Shown: one piece after another, positions 50,064 to 59,679 of the stretch
How positions within the stretch are numbered: the first letter of the stretch is position 1
Layout: every line of letters begins with the position of its first letter
From: Clostridium sp. E02
GTDB taxonomy: Bacteria; Bacillota; Clostridia; Lachnospirales; Lachnospiraceae
Assembly: GCF_003833015.1 (NCBI RefSeq)
Contig: NZ_RJLQ01000014.1
Coordinates: 1 to 64,000, forward strand
Direction of reading: 5' to 3'
DNA: 64,000 nt
Position numbers and translations under genes: made by a program
The notes under the pieces: model-generated
Told to the model about the DNA's origin: nothing
Seen by the model: the letters and a program-made list of their open reading frames with translations, nothing else
Databases searched by the model: none

Positions 50064-50103
50064 AAAAAATCCTCCTATATTAACTCAGATTAACTTAGCG
50101 TCT

Positions 50104-50240
50104 ATATATATTTGGTTCAGCCATGAACAAAGAAGGGTATGTTTTGGTGGGGTGTATGGTATCTCCTGGCTTTCATTTTAAAGATTTCGAATTATTTTAA
50201 GCTATCAAGGGGATGATCCATTTGACATATAAATGCCATA
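50104..50240 (+). pseudogene. Partial decayed copy of the DUF985 cupin gene at 32641
   Basis: Nearly identical in DNA to about 32984-33165, including the 3' untranslated bases (GACATATAAATG), with point changes and a deletion of about 50 bases after the codons for FELF. The 5' two thirds of the gene are absent. It shows a duplication of this locus followed by decay. Confidence 0.85.
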
Positions 50241-50263
50241 CGGCCTTTAGACGTTGGTCGTTG

Positions 50264-51208
50264 TTACGACATATCGCCTGGAGCTATAATTTTTTCGATA
50301 AGATTATCTGTGTAGGCTAGTTTTCCATCCACAGTTATGACAACAGCCCCCATATCTTTAATTCTGTTAACTCTATGAATAATTGAGGCAGCATCTAGTC
50401 CAAATAATTCAGTCGTATAGATATCGCAGTCCAGCGAACTGTCGGCAATAATAGTCAAAGAAGCAATGTTATTTTCTATGGGGTAGCCTGTTTTGCTGTT
50501 AAATATATGGTGATATTTACTGCCTCCCTTTTCAAGAACTCTCTCATATATTCCTGACGTTACAACGGATTGGTTTCTTATTTTGACAAGTACTACCGCA
50601 TTCCCTCTTGGTAAAAAAGGATTTTGTATTCCGACTTTCCAGTCGCTGTCTTCAGACGGTGATTCTCCAAAAACGAGAACATTGCCCCCCATATCTACCA
50701 TAGCTGAGATAGCTCCGTTTTCCTTAAATAATTCCATGATTTTATCAGCAAAATATCCCTTGGCAATGGCTCCAAGGTCTATCTCCATGCCTTTTTTTAA
50801 GAAATAGATGGTTTTATTTTCGTCGTCCAGTTGTAGATTTTCAGGCTTTAAAAGTTCCAGAACGTTCTCTATTGCTTCTTTTTCTGGCACATGAGCTTCG
50901 GTAAAACCGATTCTCCATAATTTTATTAATGGGCCTATTGCTATATTTAGATATGAATTTTCATGTAGACTATGCTCTTTTCCTGTTTTTATCAGCTCAT
51001 ACAGCTCCTCGTCCACCTTTTGCGGAGCGAAGGCAGCCGTTCTTTTAAGCATGGCAAGCTGTGAGTGATCACTGTTGGCACTAAAGATTTCATTATAATG
51101 AACCAGCATATCCTCAGCTTTTTTTGCCAGCATTTCAGCACCTTCTCCCTTTATATATAGAGAGATTTTTGTTCCCATAAGATATATAATCTTCGTATAC
51201 TCAGTCAT
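50264..51208 (-). CDS. apbE: FAD:protein FMN transferase (ApbE)
   Basis: A 314-residue ApbE. It has YNEIFSANSDHSQLAMLKR, GMEIDLGAIAKGYFADKIMELF, SAMVDMGGNVLVFGESP and the KYHHIFNSKTGYPIENNIASLTIIADSSLDCDIYTTELF block with the metal-binding and catalytic residues. No signal peptide, so it acts in the cytoplasm, where it would attach FMN from FAD to a threonine or serine in an FMN_bind domain. The target is very likely the reductase at 52934, which carries DALSGAS. One base separates it from the LysR gene. Confidence 0.93.
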   Translation of the reverse strand: MTEYTKIIYLMGTKISLYIKGEGAEMLAKKAEDMLVHYNEIFSANSDHSQLAMLKRTAAFAPQKVDEELYELIKTGKEHSLHENSYLNIAIGPLIKLWRIGFTEAHVPEKEAIENVLELLKPENLQLDDENKTIYFLKKGMEIDLGAIAKGYFADKIMELFKENGAISAMVDMGGNVLVFGESPSEDSDWKVGIQNPFLPRGNAVVLVKIRNQSVVTSGIYERVLEKGGSKYHHIFNSKTGYPIENNIASLTIIADSSLDCDIYTTELFGLDAASIIHRVNRIKDMGAVVITVDGKLAYTDNLIEKIIAPGDMS

Positions 51209-51209
51209 T

Positions 51210-52148
51210 TCAGTCTCCTATATCAAAATGGTCCTGCCCATGAGTTAGAAATGCATCTATCAGGTCATTATCAATACTGGTTCGTGTTCTTTCACCGTGA
51301 TATGCCATAAAATAATCTAAGCTCAGCTCATCAATGGGAATTGGATATATATTGTATTCAGACGGGCACTCCTTCACATAGATGCTTTCAGGTATAATGG
51401 TCAGCCCCAAATTACCCGTAGCCAGCTTAAGCACAGTATTTATTTCAGTGCTTTCCATTATGATTTTGGGTTCTACCTTATAGACGTTTAATAGTTGGTC
51501 GATCTGTTTTCTTATAGCAGAACCCTTGGAAGTCAGTATCAGCCTTTGACATAAGATTATACTTATGTCGATCGTACCTTCTGCAATAATGGCTACATCT
51601 TTCTGATAAAGATCACAGCAACGCGGGATCACGGCCCGGTATCTGTGTCTGCCCCAGCTAACAGAGTTTAAGTTTGGTGAAATATTTCTTGAATTTTGTC
51701 CAATCCAGAAATCTAATTCATTATTTTGAATCAGCTTCTCATTTTTTCCTGGTAAATCCTCTAAAAGTTCGATTCTGCAGTCTGGGTGCATGGTCGCAAA
51801 ATCCGGTAAAAAAAGAGGTAAAAGGTAGGTCCCAAGGCTGGGAAGCACCCCTATCTTTATGATGGTTCTATCGTTATCGGATACATCTGAGATTTCCCTA
51901 AGCAGCTTTGAATAGTTATTTTCTAAAGAAGTCAAATACTGATAATATATCTTCCCCTGTTCGGTCAATCGATATGGCAGTTTGTTGCGGGTGATCAGTT
52001 CGCAGTTTAATTCATTTTCCACTCTTTTAATTACCTGCGTCAAATAAGGCTGAGAAATATAAAGGGATTTAGCAGCCTTACTATAGTTACTGTATTTTAA
52101 AATAGCATCAATATAATACAGAATATCCTGAGAACAGACTTTGGACAT
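51210..52148 (-). CDS. LysR family transcriptional regulator
   Basis: A 312-residue LysR protein with N-terminal helix-turn-helix (YYIDAILKYSNYSKAAKSLYISQPYLTQVIKRVENELNCELITRN). The effector domain follows. The start at 52148 has AAAGGA upstream; a longer frame starts at 52172 but lacks one. It is co-directional with apbE and divergent from the flavin reductases (171 bases). It is the natural regulator of that divergent unit, responding to their substrate. Confidence 0.93.
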   Translation of the reverse strand: MSKVCSQDILYYIDAILKYSNYSKAAKSLYISQPYLTQVIKRVENELNCELITRNKLPYRLTEQGKIYYQYLTSLENNYSKLLREISDVSDNDRTIIKIGVLPSLGTYLLPLFLPDFATMHPDCRIELLEDLPGKNEKLIQNNELDFWIGQNSRNISPNLNSVSWGRHRYRAVIPRCCDLYQKDVAIIAEGTIDISIILCQRLILTSKGSAIRKQIDQLLNVYKVEPKIIMESTEINTVLKLATGNLGLTIIPESIYVKECPSEYNIYPIPIDELSLDYFMAYHGERTRTSIDNDLIDAFLTHGQDHFDIGD

Positions 52149-52319
52149 TTTAATCCTTTCTTTAAAAAACAATATACTTTTCTATCATTATTTTTCATTA
52201 TAACAAATTTGTTATTAAACTTCAATGAATAACTATTAGATATTATAGAATTGACATGTTAAAATAATATCAAACACATGGCTATCATTGTAAAAGTTAT
52301 GTACAGGAAGGAGATTACT

Positions 52320-52919
52320 ATGAAATATTTAGCAATCGTAGGCACCAATTCAGATGTGTCAACTAATCGTATGCTGCTTCAATTTATGCAAAAGCATTTT
52401 TTAAGTGAGGCAGAGATTGAATTATATGAAATTAAGGATTTACCTGCCTTTATGGAGCCTGAGGATAATGATATTCCTGAAAAGGTAGCGGAGTTATCCC
52501 ATAAAATCTCAAACGCAGATGGAGTAATCATAGCAACTCCAGAGTATGATCATGCCATACCTGCAGTTCTAAAGAGTGCTCTTGAATGGATTAGTTACAC
52601 CAGTCAGGCGCTTACGGATAAACCTGCTTTAATTGTAGGGGCATCTCATGGTACGCTTGGATCCTCTCGTGCACAGGCGCATCTTAGACAGATCCTTGAT
52701 TCCCCTGAGCTTGCGGCCAGAATCATGCCAAGCAGTGAGTTCCTGTTGGGGAAATCACAGGGCGCATTTGATAGTGCAGGAAATCTTATCTATCCGGAAA
52801 AGGTATCTGAGCTTGATGAAATTTTCAGAGAATTTGTTTTGTTTACGGATATTACAACGAAACTTTTGGCAGAAAAGGTTCAGAATAAAGATGCAAAAAA
52901 ATTTACTTGGCAAGAGTAG
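52320..52919 (+). CDS. NADPH-dependent FMN reductase (flavodoxin-like), probable electron-input partner
   Basis: A 199-residue FMN reductase: [27 protein letters not shown]-like [40 protein letters not shown]. It is nearly the same fold as the first 180 residues of the next protein ([25 protein letters not shown]), so the pair arose by duplication. AGGAAGGAG before the ATG at 52320 excludes the longer frame. It could pass electrons from NAD(P)H to the large reductase. Confidence 0.9.
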   Translation: MKYLAIVGTNSDVSTNRMLLQFMQKHFLSEAEIELYEIKDLPAFMEPEDNDIPEKVAELSHKISNADGVIIATPEYDHAIPAVLKSALEWISYTSQALTDKPALIVGASHGTLGSSRAQAHLRQILDSPELAARIMPSSEFLLGKSQGAFDSAGNLIYPEKVSELDEIFREFVLFTDITTKLLAEKVQNKDAKKFTWQE

Positions 52920-52933
52920 GAGGATTCATATCA

Positions 52934-55357
52934 ATGAAATTTATAGCAATTGTTGGAACGAATGCAAAGAAATCATATAATCGTAAACTTCTTCAGTTTA
53001 TGAAAAAACATTTTGAGTCAAAAGCAGAGATTGAAGTACTTGAGATTACAGATGTTCCCATGTTTAATCAATCGGATAATCAGTCTTATGGTGAAGTGAT
53101 CCAGATGTTCAATGATAAGATCACAGCGAGTGATGGTGTTATTATGGCTACTCCTGAATATAATCATTCCATCCCATCTGGTCTTAAAAGCCTGATTGAA
53201 TGGCTGAGCTTTGATCTTCATCCCCTTGCAGGTAAGCCAGTGATGATTGTTGGCGCATCTCTTGGAACGCAGGGTTCTTCTCGTGCACAGCTGCATCTTC
53301 GACAGATCCTAGATGCACCAGGAGTGGATGCAAGTGTCATGCCAGGTTATGAGTTTTTATTGGGCAGTGCAAGTAAGGCATTTGATGATGCCGGTAACCT
53401 TATGAATGAGGGAACTATCGACTTCCTGGATATCTGTTTCCTGCGCTTTCTGCGTTTTGCCAATATTGCAAATCAGCTTAACGAGGAAGAGGAGTTTAGC
53501 TTTGAGCCGGGTGAATATGAGGTAAATGCAATCGGTCACAGCGGAAATCTTCCAATGAAAGTATCCTTTAGTGAAAAACGAATCGAAAGTATAAATATAG
53601 ATACCAAGGGTGAAACCGAAGGAATCGCCGATGTTGTATTTGTAAGAATCCCAGATAAAATCATGGAAGGACAAACTTTAAATGTGGATGCCCTCTCTGG
53701 AGCATCGGAAACCAGCAATGGTGTTATCGATGGTGTTGCCAAAGCCGTGAAACTTGCCGGAGTAAACCCTGACATTCTTAAGAGACGTCCAAAACCTGCC
53801 AGCAGCCGGATCAGAGAAGACGAAGAGTATACTTGTGATGTGGTCGTTGTAGGTGGAGGCGGGGCCGGACTCAGTGCGGCTGCTACCGCATTACAGAAGG
53901 GCTGCAGTGCAATTGTTCTTGAAAAATATCCGGCAGCAGGTGGAAATACCATACGTTCCGGCGGTCCTGTCAATGCAGCAGATCCAGAGTGGCAGAAGCA
54001 GTTTCAGGAAAATCCTGGAGAAAGACATACCATTGAGGCATTATTAAATACAGATGAGAGCCAGATTCATATAGAATATTTAGAGGATTTCCGCGCGCTG
54101 AAGGAAGAATTTGCTGCCTATCAGAAAAAGTTTGGAACACAAAAAGGCCATCTGTTTGACTCTCCACTTCTTCACAGAATGCAGACATATTTTGGTGGTA
54201 AACGAACGGACCTTAATGGAAATACCATATATGGACAATACGATTTAGTAAAAATACTGACAGACAGAGCCTTAGAAAGTGTGAAATGGCTGGAAGAGAT
54301 CGGCGTTGAATATGATAAGAGCTTAGTATTTGCTCCGGTTGGTGCACTTTGGCGCCGCGGTCATAAGCCAGTGAAAAGCTATGGATCTGCATTTATCCTT
54401 TCCCTCACAAAATATGTTGAGGAGCAGTCAGGAAAGATTATTACTGACAGTCCTGTAAAGGAATTTATCATCGAGGATGGTCAAATAGCAGGAGTGATAG
54501 CAACTGGTGTCAATGGTCAAAAGATTACGGTTCGTGCTAAAGCAGTTGTACTGGCAAGTGGTGGTTTTGGTGCAAATACAAAGATGTTAAAGGAGTATAA
54601 CACCTATTGGAGTCATATTGATGACGATATAAGAACCACCAATTCCTACGCCATGACTGGAGATGGGATCCAGCTGGGTAAAACAGTAGGAGCAGCGCTG
54701 ACTGGAATGGGATTTACCCAGATGATGCCTGTATCAGATCCTGAAACGGGTGAATTATTCAGTGGACTTCAGGTACCACCGGAAAACTTTGTAATCGTTA
54801 ATAAAGAAGGCAAACGATTTATCAATGAATTTTCTGGACGAGATGTTTTAACAAAGGCTGCAATCGATCAGGGCGGATTGTTCTACCTGATTGCTGATGA
54901 TGAGATTAAGAAAACAGCAGCCAATACAAGTCAGGAAAAGATAGACCGTCAGGTAGAAGCCGGCACCTTATTTAGAGCTGATACCATTGAAGAGTTGGCA
55001 GTAAAAGTCGGTATGGAGCCTAAAACTCTTAGGGAAACCATTGATAAATACAATTCTTATGTAGATGAGGGCTTTGATCCTGAGTTCCATAAGGATACAT
55101 TTAGTTTGAAAGTGGAGAAAGCTCCGTTTTACGCGACTCCTAGAAAACCAGCAGTTCATCATACCATGGGTGGACTTAAGATAGATACGAAAGCCCGCGT
55201 ATTAGATGAAAAGGGACAGCCAATTAAAAATCTTTATGCCGCTGGAGAAGTTGCTGGAGGTATCCATGCAGGGAACCGACTTGGTGGTAACGCATTAACA
55301 GATATATTTACCTTCGGACGAATTGCTGGTAAGACTGCCGTTGACGAAATAAAATAG
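52934..55357 (+). CDS. Three-domain flavin reductase: FMN_red + FMN_bind + FAD_binding_2 (soluble fumarate/enoate reductase type)
   Basis: An 807-residue cytosolic enzyme. About 1-180 is an FMN reductase domain. About 195-285 is an FMN_bind domain with D252-ALSGA-S258, the ApbE motif D-x3-GA-[ST], so S258 is the predicted flavinylation site. About 300-805 is a fumarate-reductase-like FAD domain ([68 protein letters not shown]). This domain order is known from cytoplasmic NADH-dependent fumarate, acrylate and cinnamate reductases; which substrate is used here is open. AGGAGG precedes the ATG at 52934. Confidence 0.9.
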   Translation: MKFIAIVGTNAKKSYNRKLLQFMKKHFESKAEIEVLEITDVPMFNQSDNQSYGEVIQMFNDKITASDGVIMATPEYNHSIPSGLKSLIEWLSFDLHPLAGKPVMIVGASLGTQGSSRAQLHLRQILDAPGVDASVMPGYEFLLGSASKAFDDAGNLMNEGTIDFLDICFLRFLRFANIANQLNEEEEFSFEPGEYEVNAIGHSGNLPMKVSFSEKRIESINIDTKGETEGIADVVFVRIPDKIMEGQTLNVDALSGASETSNGVIDGVAKAVKLAGVNPDILKRRPKPASSRIREDEEYTCDVVVVGGGGAGLSAAATALQKGCSAIVLEKYPAAGGNTIRSGGPVNAADPEWQKQFQENPGERHTIEALLNTDESQIHIEYLEDFRALKEEFAAYQKKFGTQKGHLFDSPLLHRMQTYFGGKRTDLNGNTIYGQYDLVKILTDRALESVKWLEEIGVEYDKSLVFAPVGALWRRGHKPVKSYGSAFILSLTKYVEEQSGKIITDSPVKEFIIEDGQIAGVIATGVNGQKITVRAKAVVLASGGFGANTKMLKEYNTYWSHIDDDIRTTNSYAMTGDGIQLGKTVGAALTGMGFTQMMPVSDPETGELFSGLQVPPENFVIVNKEGKRFINEFSGRDVLTKAAIDQGGLFYLIADDEIKKTAANTSQEKIDRQVEAGTLFRADTIEELAVKVGMEPKTLRETIDKYNSYVDEGFDPEFHKDTFSLKVEKAPFYATPRKPAVHHTMGGLKIDTKARVLDEKGQPIKNLYAAGEVAGGIHAGNRLGGNALTDIFTFGRIAGKTAVDEIK

Positions 55358-55394
55358 CTATAGAATGAATTCCGCTCTTTGTTGAGCTGAAAAT

Positions 55395-55428
55395 GGGGCT
55401 AAAAATGCAATTTTTGGCCCCGTTTTTT
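55395..55428 (+). terminator. Strong rho-independent terminator
   Basis: GGGGCTAAAAAT and ATTTTTGGCCCC form a long GC-capped hairpin (one mismatch) followed by GTTTTTTTG. It ends the reductase operon. Downstream to about 55700 there is no credible gene; a second weak hairpin with T-run lies near 55510-55545. Confidence 0.88.
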
Positions 55429-55700
55429 TGTTCTTCCACGGCTGACACAGGGTATAATAATTAGACATGGTATAGCAGAAAATCTCACGATCTCTGCTTA
55501 AACAATAAGCCGCAGGCATGAAAGTTTGTGGCTTTTTTTGTTTTAAATGAAGATCAAAAGGGGAATTGTTGAGGTGATACAAAATTGTTTGTTTATTATG
55601 GAGATGAAGCAAATAATGGAATGATGAATTGTCATTATTTAATTGAATTTTTTTACAATTTGTCATAAAATAAAGAGAGTACACAAGATTAAAATATAGT

Positions 55701-56006
55701 ATGCCTCTAGGTATTTACATAGAGATAATATTTTATAAATGGTCTACTACTAAAAAGATTTTAATATTTTTAATTATAAGTTTGGTATGCGAAGTATTAC
55801 AATTTATATTTGCTGTAGGAGCTTCTGATATTACAGATATCATCAACAATACGTTGGGGGGAATTATAGGCTTTTTGATATTTAAGGTAATCGTAAAATT
55901 ATTTAATAATAGGGATAAAGCTCATAACTTTGTTAATATAATTTCAACAATCAGCACTGTTTTAATGATATTACTCCTGGCATTCATTATAATTGCTAAT
56001 TTGTAA
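55701..56006 (+). pseudogene. VanZ-family membrane protein, 5'-truncated
   Basis: 101 codons with the central VanZ pattern: MPLGIYIEIIFYKWSTTKK, SLVCEVLQFIFAVGASDITDIINNTLGGIIGFLIF. VanZ proteins are about 150-200 residues; the first membrane helices are missing and no ribosome-binding site precedes 55701. Probably a remnant. From 56007 to 56317 I see no gene. Confidence 0.6.
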
Positions 56007-56317
56007 TCGATTGATTTTTTATTATAAAAATATTTTCTCACGGAGATGGACTCATTAACTTTTAATGTTTTCTGTGCAACTAGTAGCATTTCGCTTTTTT
56101 AATGCGGCCTCCCCTATCTTTGTAACTATGAGAGGTGTTAATTTGAATATTATATTCTCACTCACGGAATATATGTTGTCATGTATAGCTAAATTAGTTG
56201 GTGTCATATTCTCTTATACGTCATTGGATGTTAATTATTATAAAGCACTTAAATAAATATTTATTGGATTTGACTGACTATATAACTCAAAATCAAGAAT
56301 AGATGATCACGCTGTTT

Positions 56318-56350
56318 CCATACTCAAAAAAGGTGGCTTTTTGAGTATGG
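56318..56350. terminator. Perfect 13-bp hairpin downstream of the LacI gene
   Basis: CCATACTCAAAAA (56318-56330) pairs perfectly with TTTTTGAGTATGG (56338-56350) around a 7-base loop. No long T-run follows on either strand, so it may be a weak terminator or a mobile-element relic. Confidence 0.45.
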
Positions 56351-56375
56351 ATCAAGAAGGATATCTCTCTTTCTA

Positions 56376-57428
56376 TTATTCTGAAAAACAAATGTTTCCG
56401 GAAGAACTTCTTTTCTTGATCTGAGTCTGTACGTGAATGGTATAAAAAGGAGATTCTGGGGCTTGAATTCTGGATAGTAGCTGATTTGCTGCAATCTCCC
56501 CCATTTCCTTTTTGGGAATATGGACAGTGGTCAAATGTGGTTCTATGATTTTTGATTCTGGTGAATCATCAAACCCCACAATAAGAATATCTTCCGGTAC
56601 CGAAAGACCCAGTCGTTTAATTGCCCTAATGGCATTGATTGCCTGATAGTCATTCGAGCAGATAAAAGCCTGAGGAAGCTGCTGTAAATCTTTCATTCGT
56701 ATGCTGAGCCAATTGCTGTCGCTGTAAGGAGCGGTATCCTTATCTAGAATACAAAATTCTTCGCCGTAGAAAAAATCATAATCGATCAAAGCGTTTCTAT
56801 ATCCCAGCCAACGTTCGTGAAAAGAAAGACAATGATTTTTATCTCCTAAAAACCCAATTTTTTTATAGTTGTTATCAATCAATGTTTTGGTTATAGAATA
56901 AACACTATTGTAGCTTTCCATTAATAAAATATCCGCCTTCAGAGGGGATTTTGGATTCATGACACAGGTATCGACAAAAAGTGTGGGGAGCCCTAAATTG
57001 CATATGTGCTGGTTGTAGCTTTCGGAAAACATTTCCATGCAGATTAAACCGCTTGTTGTATTTGGATTAAAGTTAATTGGAAAATTCGTAGCTGCAATAT
57101 CATCTTCCCTTACCATGTACATTGCCAGCCGATAACCTGATTTACTGATTACGGCTTCAAAGGTTGACAATAGATGAAAACCAAAATGGGAAGGGGTGGG
57201 CATATTGCAGGTTAATAGTGCAATCTCTTTCGATATTGGAACTTGGTCGTTAAGTGGCTTGGAATCCATATAAGAATATTGCCTATAACCAAGTTCTATC
57301 GCTTTATTTAAAACTCTCTCCTTTGTTTCGTCAGAAATGGAACCGGTTCCGTTAAAAGCTTTTGATACAGTATTTCTGGATAACCCTAATTTATCTGCAA
57401 TATCTTGCGCAGTAACTCTGGATTTCAT
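56376..57428 (-). CDS. LacI family transcriptional regulator of the fructoside operon
   Basis: A 350-residue LacI-type repressor. It has an N-terminal helix-turn-helix (VTAQDIADKLGLSRNTVSKAFNGTGSISDETKERVLNKAIELGY) and a periplasmic-binding-like effector domain (ICSNDYQAINAIRAIKRLGLSVPEDILIVGFDDSPES). AGGAGG before the ATG at 57428 excludes a longer frame from 57476. Divergent from the ABC/GH32 operon at 57791, which it most likely controls through the repeated CAAATGTAAA sites. Confidence 0.95.
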   Translation of the reverse strand: MKSRVTAQDIADKLGLSRNTVSKAFNGTGSISDETKERVLNKAIELGYRQYSYMDSKPLNDQVPISKEIALLTCNMPTPSHFGFHLLSTFEAVISKSGYRLAMYMVREDDIAATNFPINFNPNTTSGLICMEMFSESYNQHICNLGLPTLFVDTCVMNPKSPLKADILLMESYNSVYSITKTLIDNNYKKIGFLGDKNHCLSFHERWLGYRNALIDYDFFYGEEFCILDKDTAPYSDSNWLSIRMKDLQQLPQAFICSNDYQAINAIRAIKRLGLSVPEDILIVGFDDSPESKIIEPHLTTVHIPKKEMGEIAANQLLSRIQAPESPFYTIHVQTQIKKRSSSGNICFSE

Positions 57429-57501
57429 AAGAGGCCTCCTATTATTAATTATTAAAGTGGGTTTACATATAACCATTTAGCGATAACAAAAAATAGTTAT
57501 G

Positions 57502-57608
57502 TTTACATTTATAATACATTATTTATGCAAAAGTGTCAAATGTAAACTTTCAAATTAAAAAACTTGAAATTCATACAGAACCGCTCTTTTGTAGGTGTCA
57601 AATGTAAA
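57502..57608. promoter_or_regulatory. Repeated TTTACATTT / CAAATGTAAA motifs, probable regulator sites
   Basis: TTTACATTT at 57502-57510, CAAATGTAAA at 57537-57546 and again at 57599-57608 (both in a larger GTGTCAAATGTAAA context). A fourth copy is at 57766-57775 in the operon leader. They flank the promoter at 57658. The motif is not a classic LacI palindrome, so the bound protein is uncertain. Confidence 0.4.
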
Positions 57609-57657
57609 AAAATAAAACGACTATATTGTGCATTTGAAAAAAATAAACAAAACAATA

Positions 57658-57686
57658 TTGACAAATTAAAGGTAGAGTGGTAATAT
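57658..57686 (+). promoter_or_regulatory. Sigma-A promoter of the fructoside ABC/GH32 operon
   Basis: TTGACA at 57658-57663 and TAATAT at 57681-57686, spaced by 17 bases. It is a near-consensus promoter, as expected for a repressor-controlled operon. A CAAATGTAAA copy lies downstream at 57766. Confidence 0.75.
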
Positions 57687-57790
57687 ATGAACATAAAAGA
57701 CGCTTTGATTAGAGAAAATATAGTATTTATGCACAAGTTGTACTATAAAAATATAATCATGTGTGCAAATGTAAAAACAGGAGGGTTAAT

Positions 57791-58732
57791 ATGAAAGGTA
57801 CTGCAAGTGAAGTTATATATAAAAATAATTCCTACAGCAGGAAATACAAATGGAACTATATTCAAAAAAATTGGCAGCTATATATTATCTTCATGCTTCC
57901 AGCATTTTTGCTGACTGTGATATTTAAATATCTTCCTATGGGAGGAGTTCTGCTTGCTTTCAAGGATTACAGTGCAATGAAAGGAATTATTGGAAGCGAT
58001 TGGGTAGGTTTTAAATACTTTCAAAGATTTTTATCTTCGCCTGATTTTATGGGTTATTTACTAAACACTTTGAAAGTCAGTTTGTATGGGCTTGTATGGG
58101 GATTTCCAGTGCCTATTATTCTTGCATTATTACTAAACAGAATCAAGCGAACCGGATTGAAAAAAAAGATACAGCTTGTTGTATATGCCCCGAACTTTAT
58201 TTCGGTTATTGTTCTTTGCGGTATGGTACGTATCTTTCTATCGCCGGTAGGACCACTTAATAACTTGTTAGGAACATCGTACAACTTCATGACAATGCCA
58301 AGCGCTTTTCGTACCATCTACATAACCAGCGGAATATGGCAGGGGGCAGGCTGGGCCTCTATTTTGTATACCGCAGCTTTGGCCAATGCGAGTAAGGAAC
58401 TTACGGAGGCAGCAGTCATTGACGGTGCGAATGTATTCCAGCAGATTAGAAATGTAGAGCTGCCAGCGATTAAATCAATTATTGCAATTCAGTTTATATT
58501 ACAGGCAGGTAATGCTATGAGCGTTGGGTTTGAAAAGGCATTTGCGTTGCAGACAGATATGAATATGGGGGCATCAGAAATTCTGGCTACCTATGTCTAT
58601 AAGTTAGGACTTTTAAATGGTGATTATGGCTTCTCTACGGCAGTTGGCTTGTTCAATTCATTAATCAATATTATTCTATTGATTTTTGTAAACAAAATAG
58701 TTGCTAAATTAAATGACGGACAGGGACTATAG
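57791..58732 (+). CDS. Carbohydrate ABC transporter permease, LplB/YteP type
   Basis: A 313-residue permease with six predicted helices (YIIFMLPAFLLTVIFKYLPMGGVLLAFKDY; EAA loop ELTEAAVIDGANVFQQIRNVELPAIKSII). It belongs to the branch that imports oligosaccharides with a separate large lipoprotein. CAGGAGG before the ATG at 57791 favours it over the upstream in-frame start. First gene of the operon. Confidence 0.94.
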   Translation: MKGTASEVIYKNNSYSRKYKWNYIQKNWQLYIIFMLPAFLLTVIFKYLPMGGVLLAFKDYSAMKGIIGSDWVGFKYFQRFLSSPDFMGYLLNTLKVSLYGLVWGFPVPIILALLLNRIKRTGLKKKIQLVVYAPNFISVIVLCGMVRIFLSPVGPLNNLLGTSYNFMTMPSAFRTIYITSGIWQGAGWASILYTAALANASKELTEAAVIDGANVFQQIRNVELPAIKSIIAIQFILQAGNAMSVGFEKAFALQTDMNMGASEILATYVYKLGLLNGDYGFSTAVGLFNSLINIILLIFVNKIVAKLNDGQGL

Positions 58733-58747
58733 AGGACAGGAGAAATT

Positions 58748-59644
58748 ATGCAGACAAGAAAATTTAATAAGTTATCCTTTTCAGATCGAACTTTACTGGG
58801 AATTGGCTATATTTTACTGGCAATTTTTGTGGGAATCATTGTTGTCCCATTGCTCTATGTGGTGGCAGCATCCTTTATGGATCCGACGGTATTGCAGAAT
58901 GAAGGGATTCGTTTTGACTTTAATACTTGGACCCTAACTGCATATAAAAGAGTTATGGCGAACAAAATGATTTGGATCGGTTTTATAAATTCGACTATTT
59001 ATTCGTTGGCTTATACCTTTATTTCAGTACTTGTTACGATTATGGCTGCTTATCCTATGTCAAAAAAAGACTTTGTGGGGAAAGGGTTCTTTAATAGTAT
59101 ATTTATCATTACAATGTTTTTTGGCGGTGGGTTGATTCCTACATATTTAGTGATTGGTAACCTGCAATTAATTAATACACCTTGGGCAGTCATCTTACCG
59201 GGGGCTTTCAGTGTCTGGAACATGATTTTGGCCAGAACTTATTATCAGTCCATTCCGGATGAATTACGGGAAGCTTCTAGCGTGGATGGCGCTTCGGAGT
59301 TAGTCCATTTCATTAAAGTGCTGTTACCGGTTTGCAAACCGATAGTTGCGGTTTTGGCACTATATCAGTTTGTTGGAATGTGGAACAGTTATTTTGATGC
59401 AATGATTTACTTAAATGATTCAAGACTACAGCCATTGCAATTAGTACTTCGTTCTATTTTGATTCAGAATACGCCGGAAACAGGTATGATAGCAGATATT
59501 CAGAGCACCGCTGAGTTGGCTAAATTAGCCGAATTATTAAAGTATTCGACGATTGTGGTATCCAGTTTGCCGCTTCTGATCATGTACCCTTTCTTCCAAA
59601 AATATTTTGACAGCGGAATTATGATGGGGTCAGTAAAGGGCTGA
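58748..59644 (+). CDS. Carbohydrate ABC transporter permease, YtcP type
   Basis: A 298-residue second permease (RTLLGIGYILLAIFVGIIVVPLLYVVAASF; EAA loop DELREASSVDGASELVHFIKVLLPVCKPIV). It starts 15 bases after the first permease gene. No ATPase is encoded in the operon; these systems commonly share a genome-wide MsmK-type ATPase. Confidence 0.94.
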   Translation: MQTRKFNKLSFSDRTLLGIGYILLAIFVGIIVVPLLYVVAASFMDPTVLQNEGIRFDFNTWTLTAYKRVMANKMIWIGFINSTIYSLAYTFISVLVTIMAAYPMSKKDFVGKGFFNSIFIITMFFGGGLIPTYLVIGNLQLINTPWAVILPGAFSVWNMILARTYYQSIPDELREASSVDGASELVHFIKVLLPVCKPIVAVLALYQFVGMWNSYFDAMIYLNDSRLQPLQLVLRSILIQNTPETGMIADIQSTAELAKLAELLKYSTIVVSSLPLLIMYPFFQKYFDSGIMMGSVKG

Positions 59645-59679
59645 GATTAAATTTACATACAACAAAAAGGAGAGGAAAT

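Noticed and set aside
49422-50093. Plus-strand frame of 223 codons opposite the acetyltransferase
   Set aside because: Exact antisense of a clear Vat-like gene, with no start signal or motif.
55358-55684. Minus-strand frame of 108 codons after the reductase operon
   Set aside because: It spans the terminator hairpin and has no family similarity; treated as intergenic.
56065-56256. Frame of 63 codons downstream of the VanZ fragment
   Set aside because: No ribosome-binding site and no recognisable motif; AT-rich chance frame.
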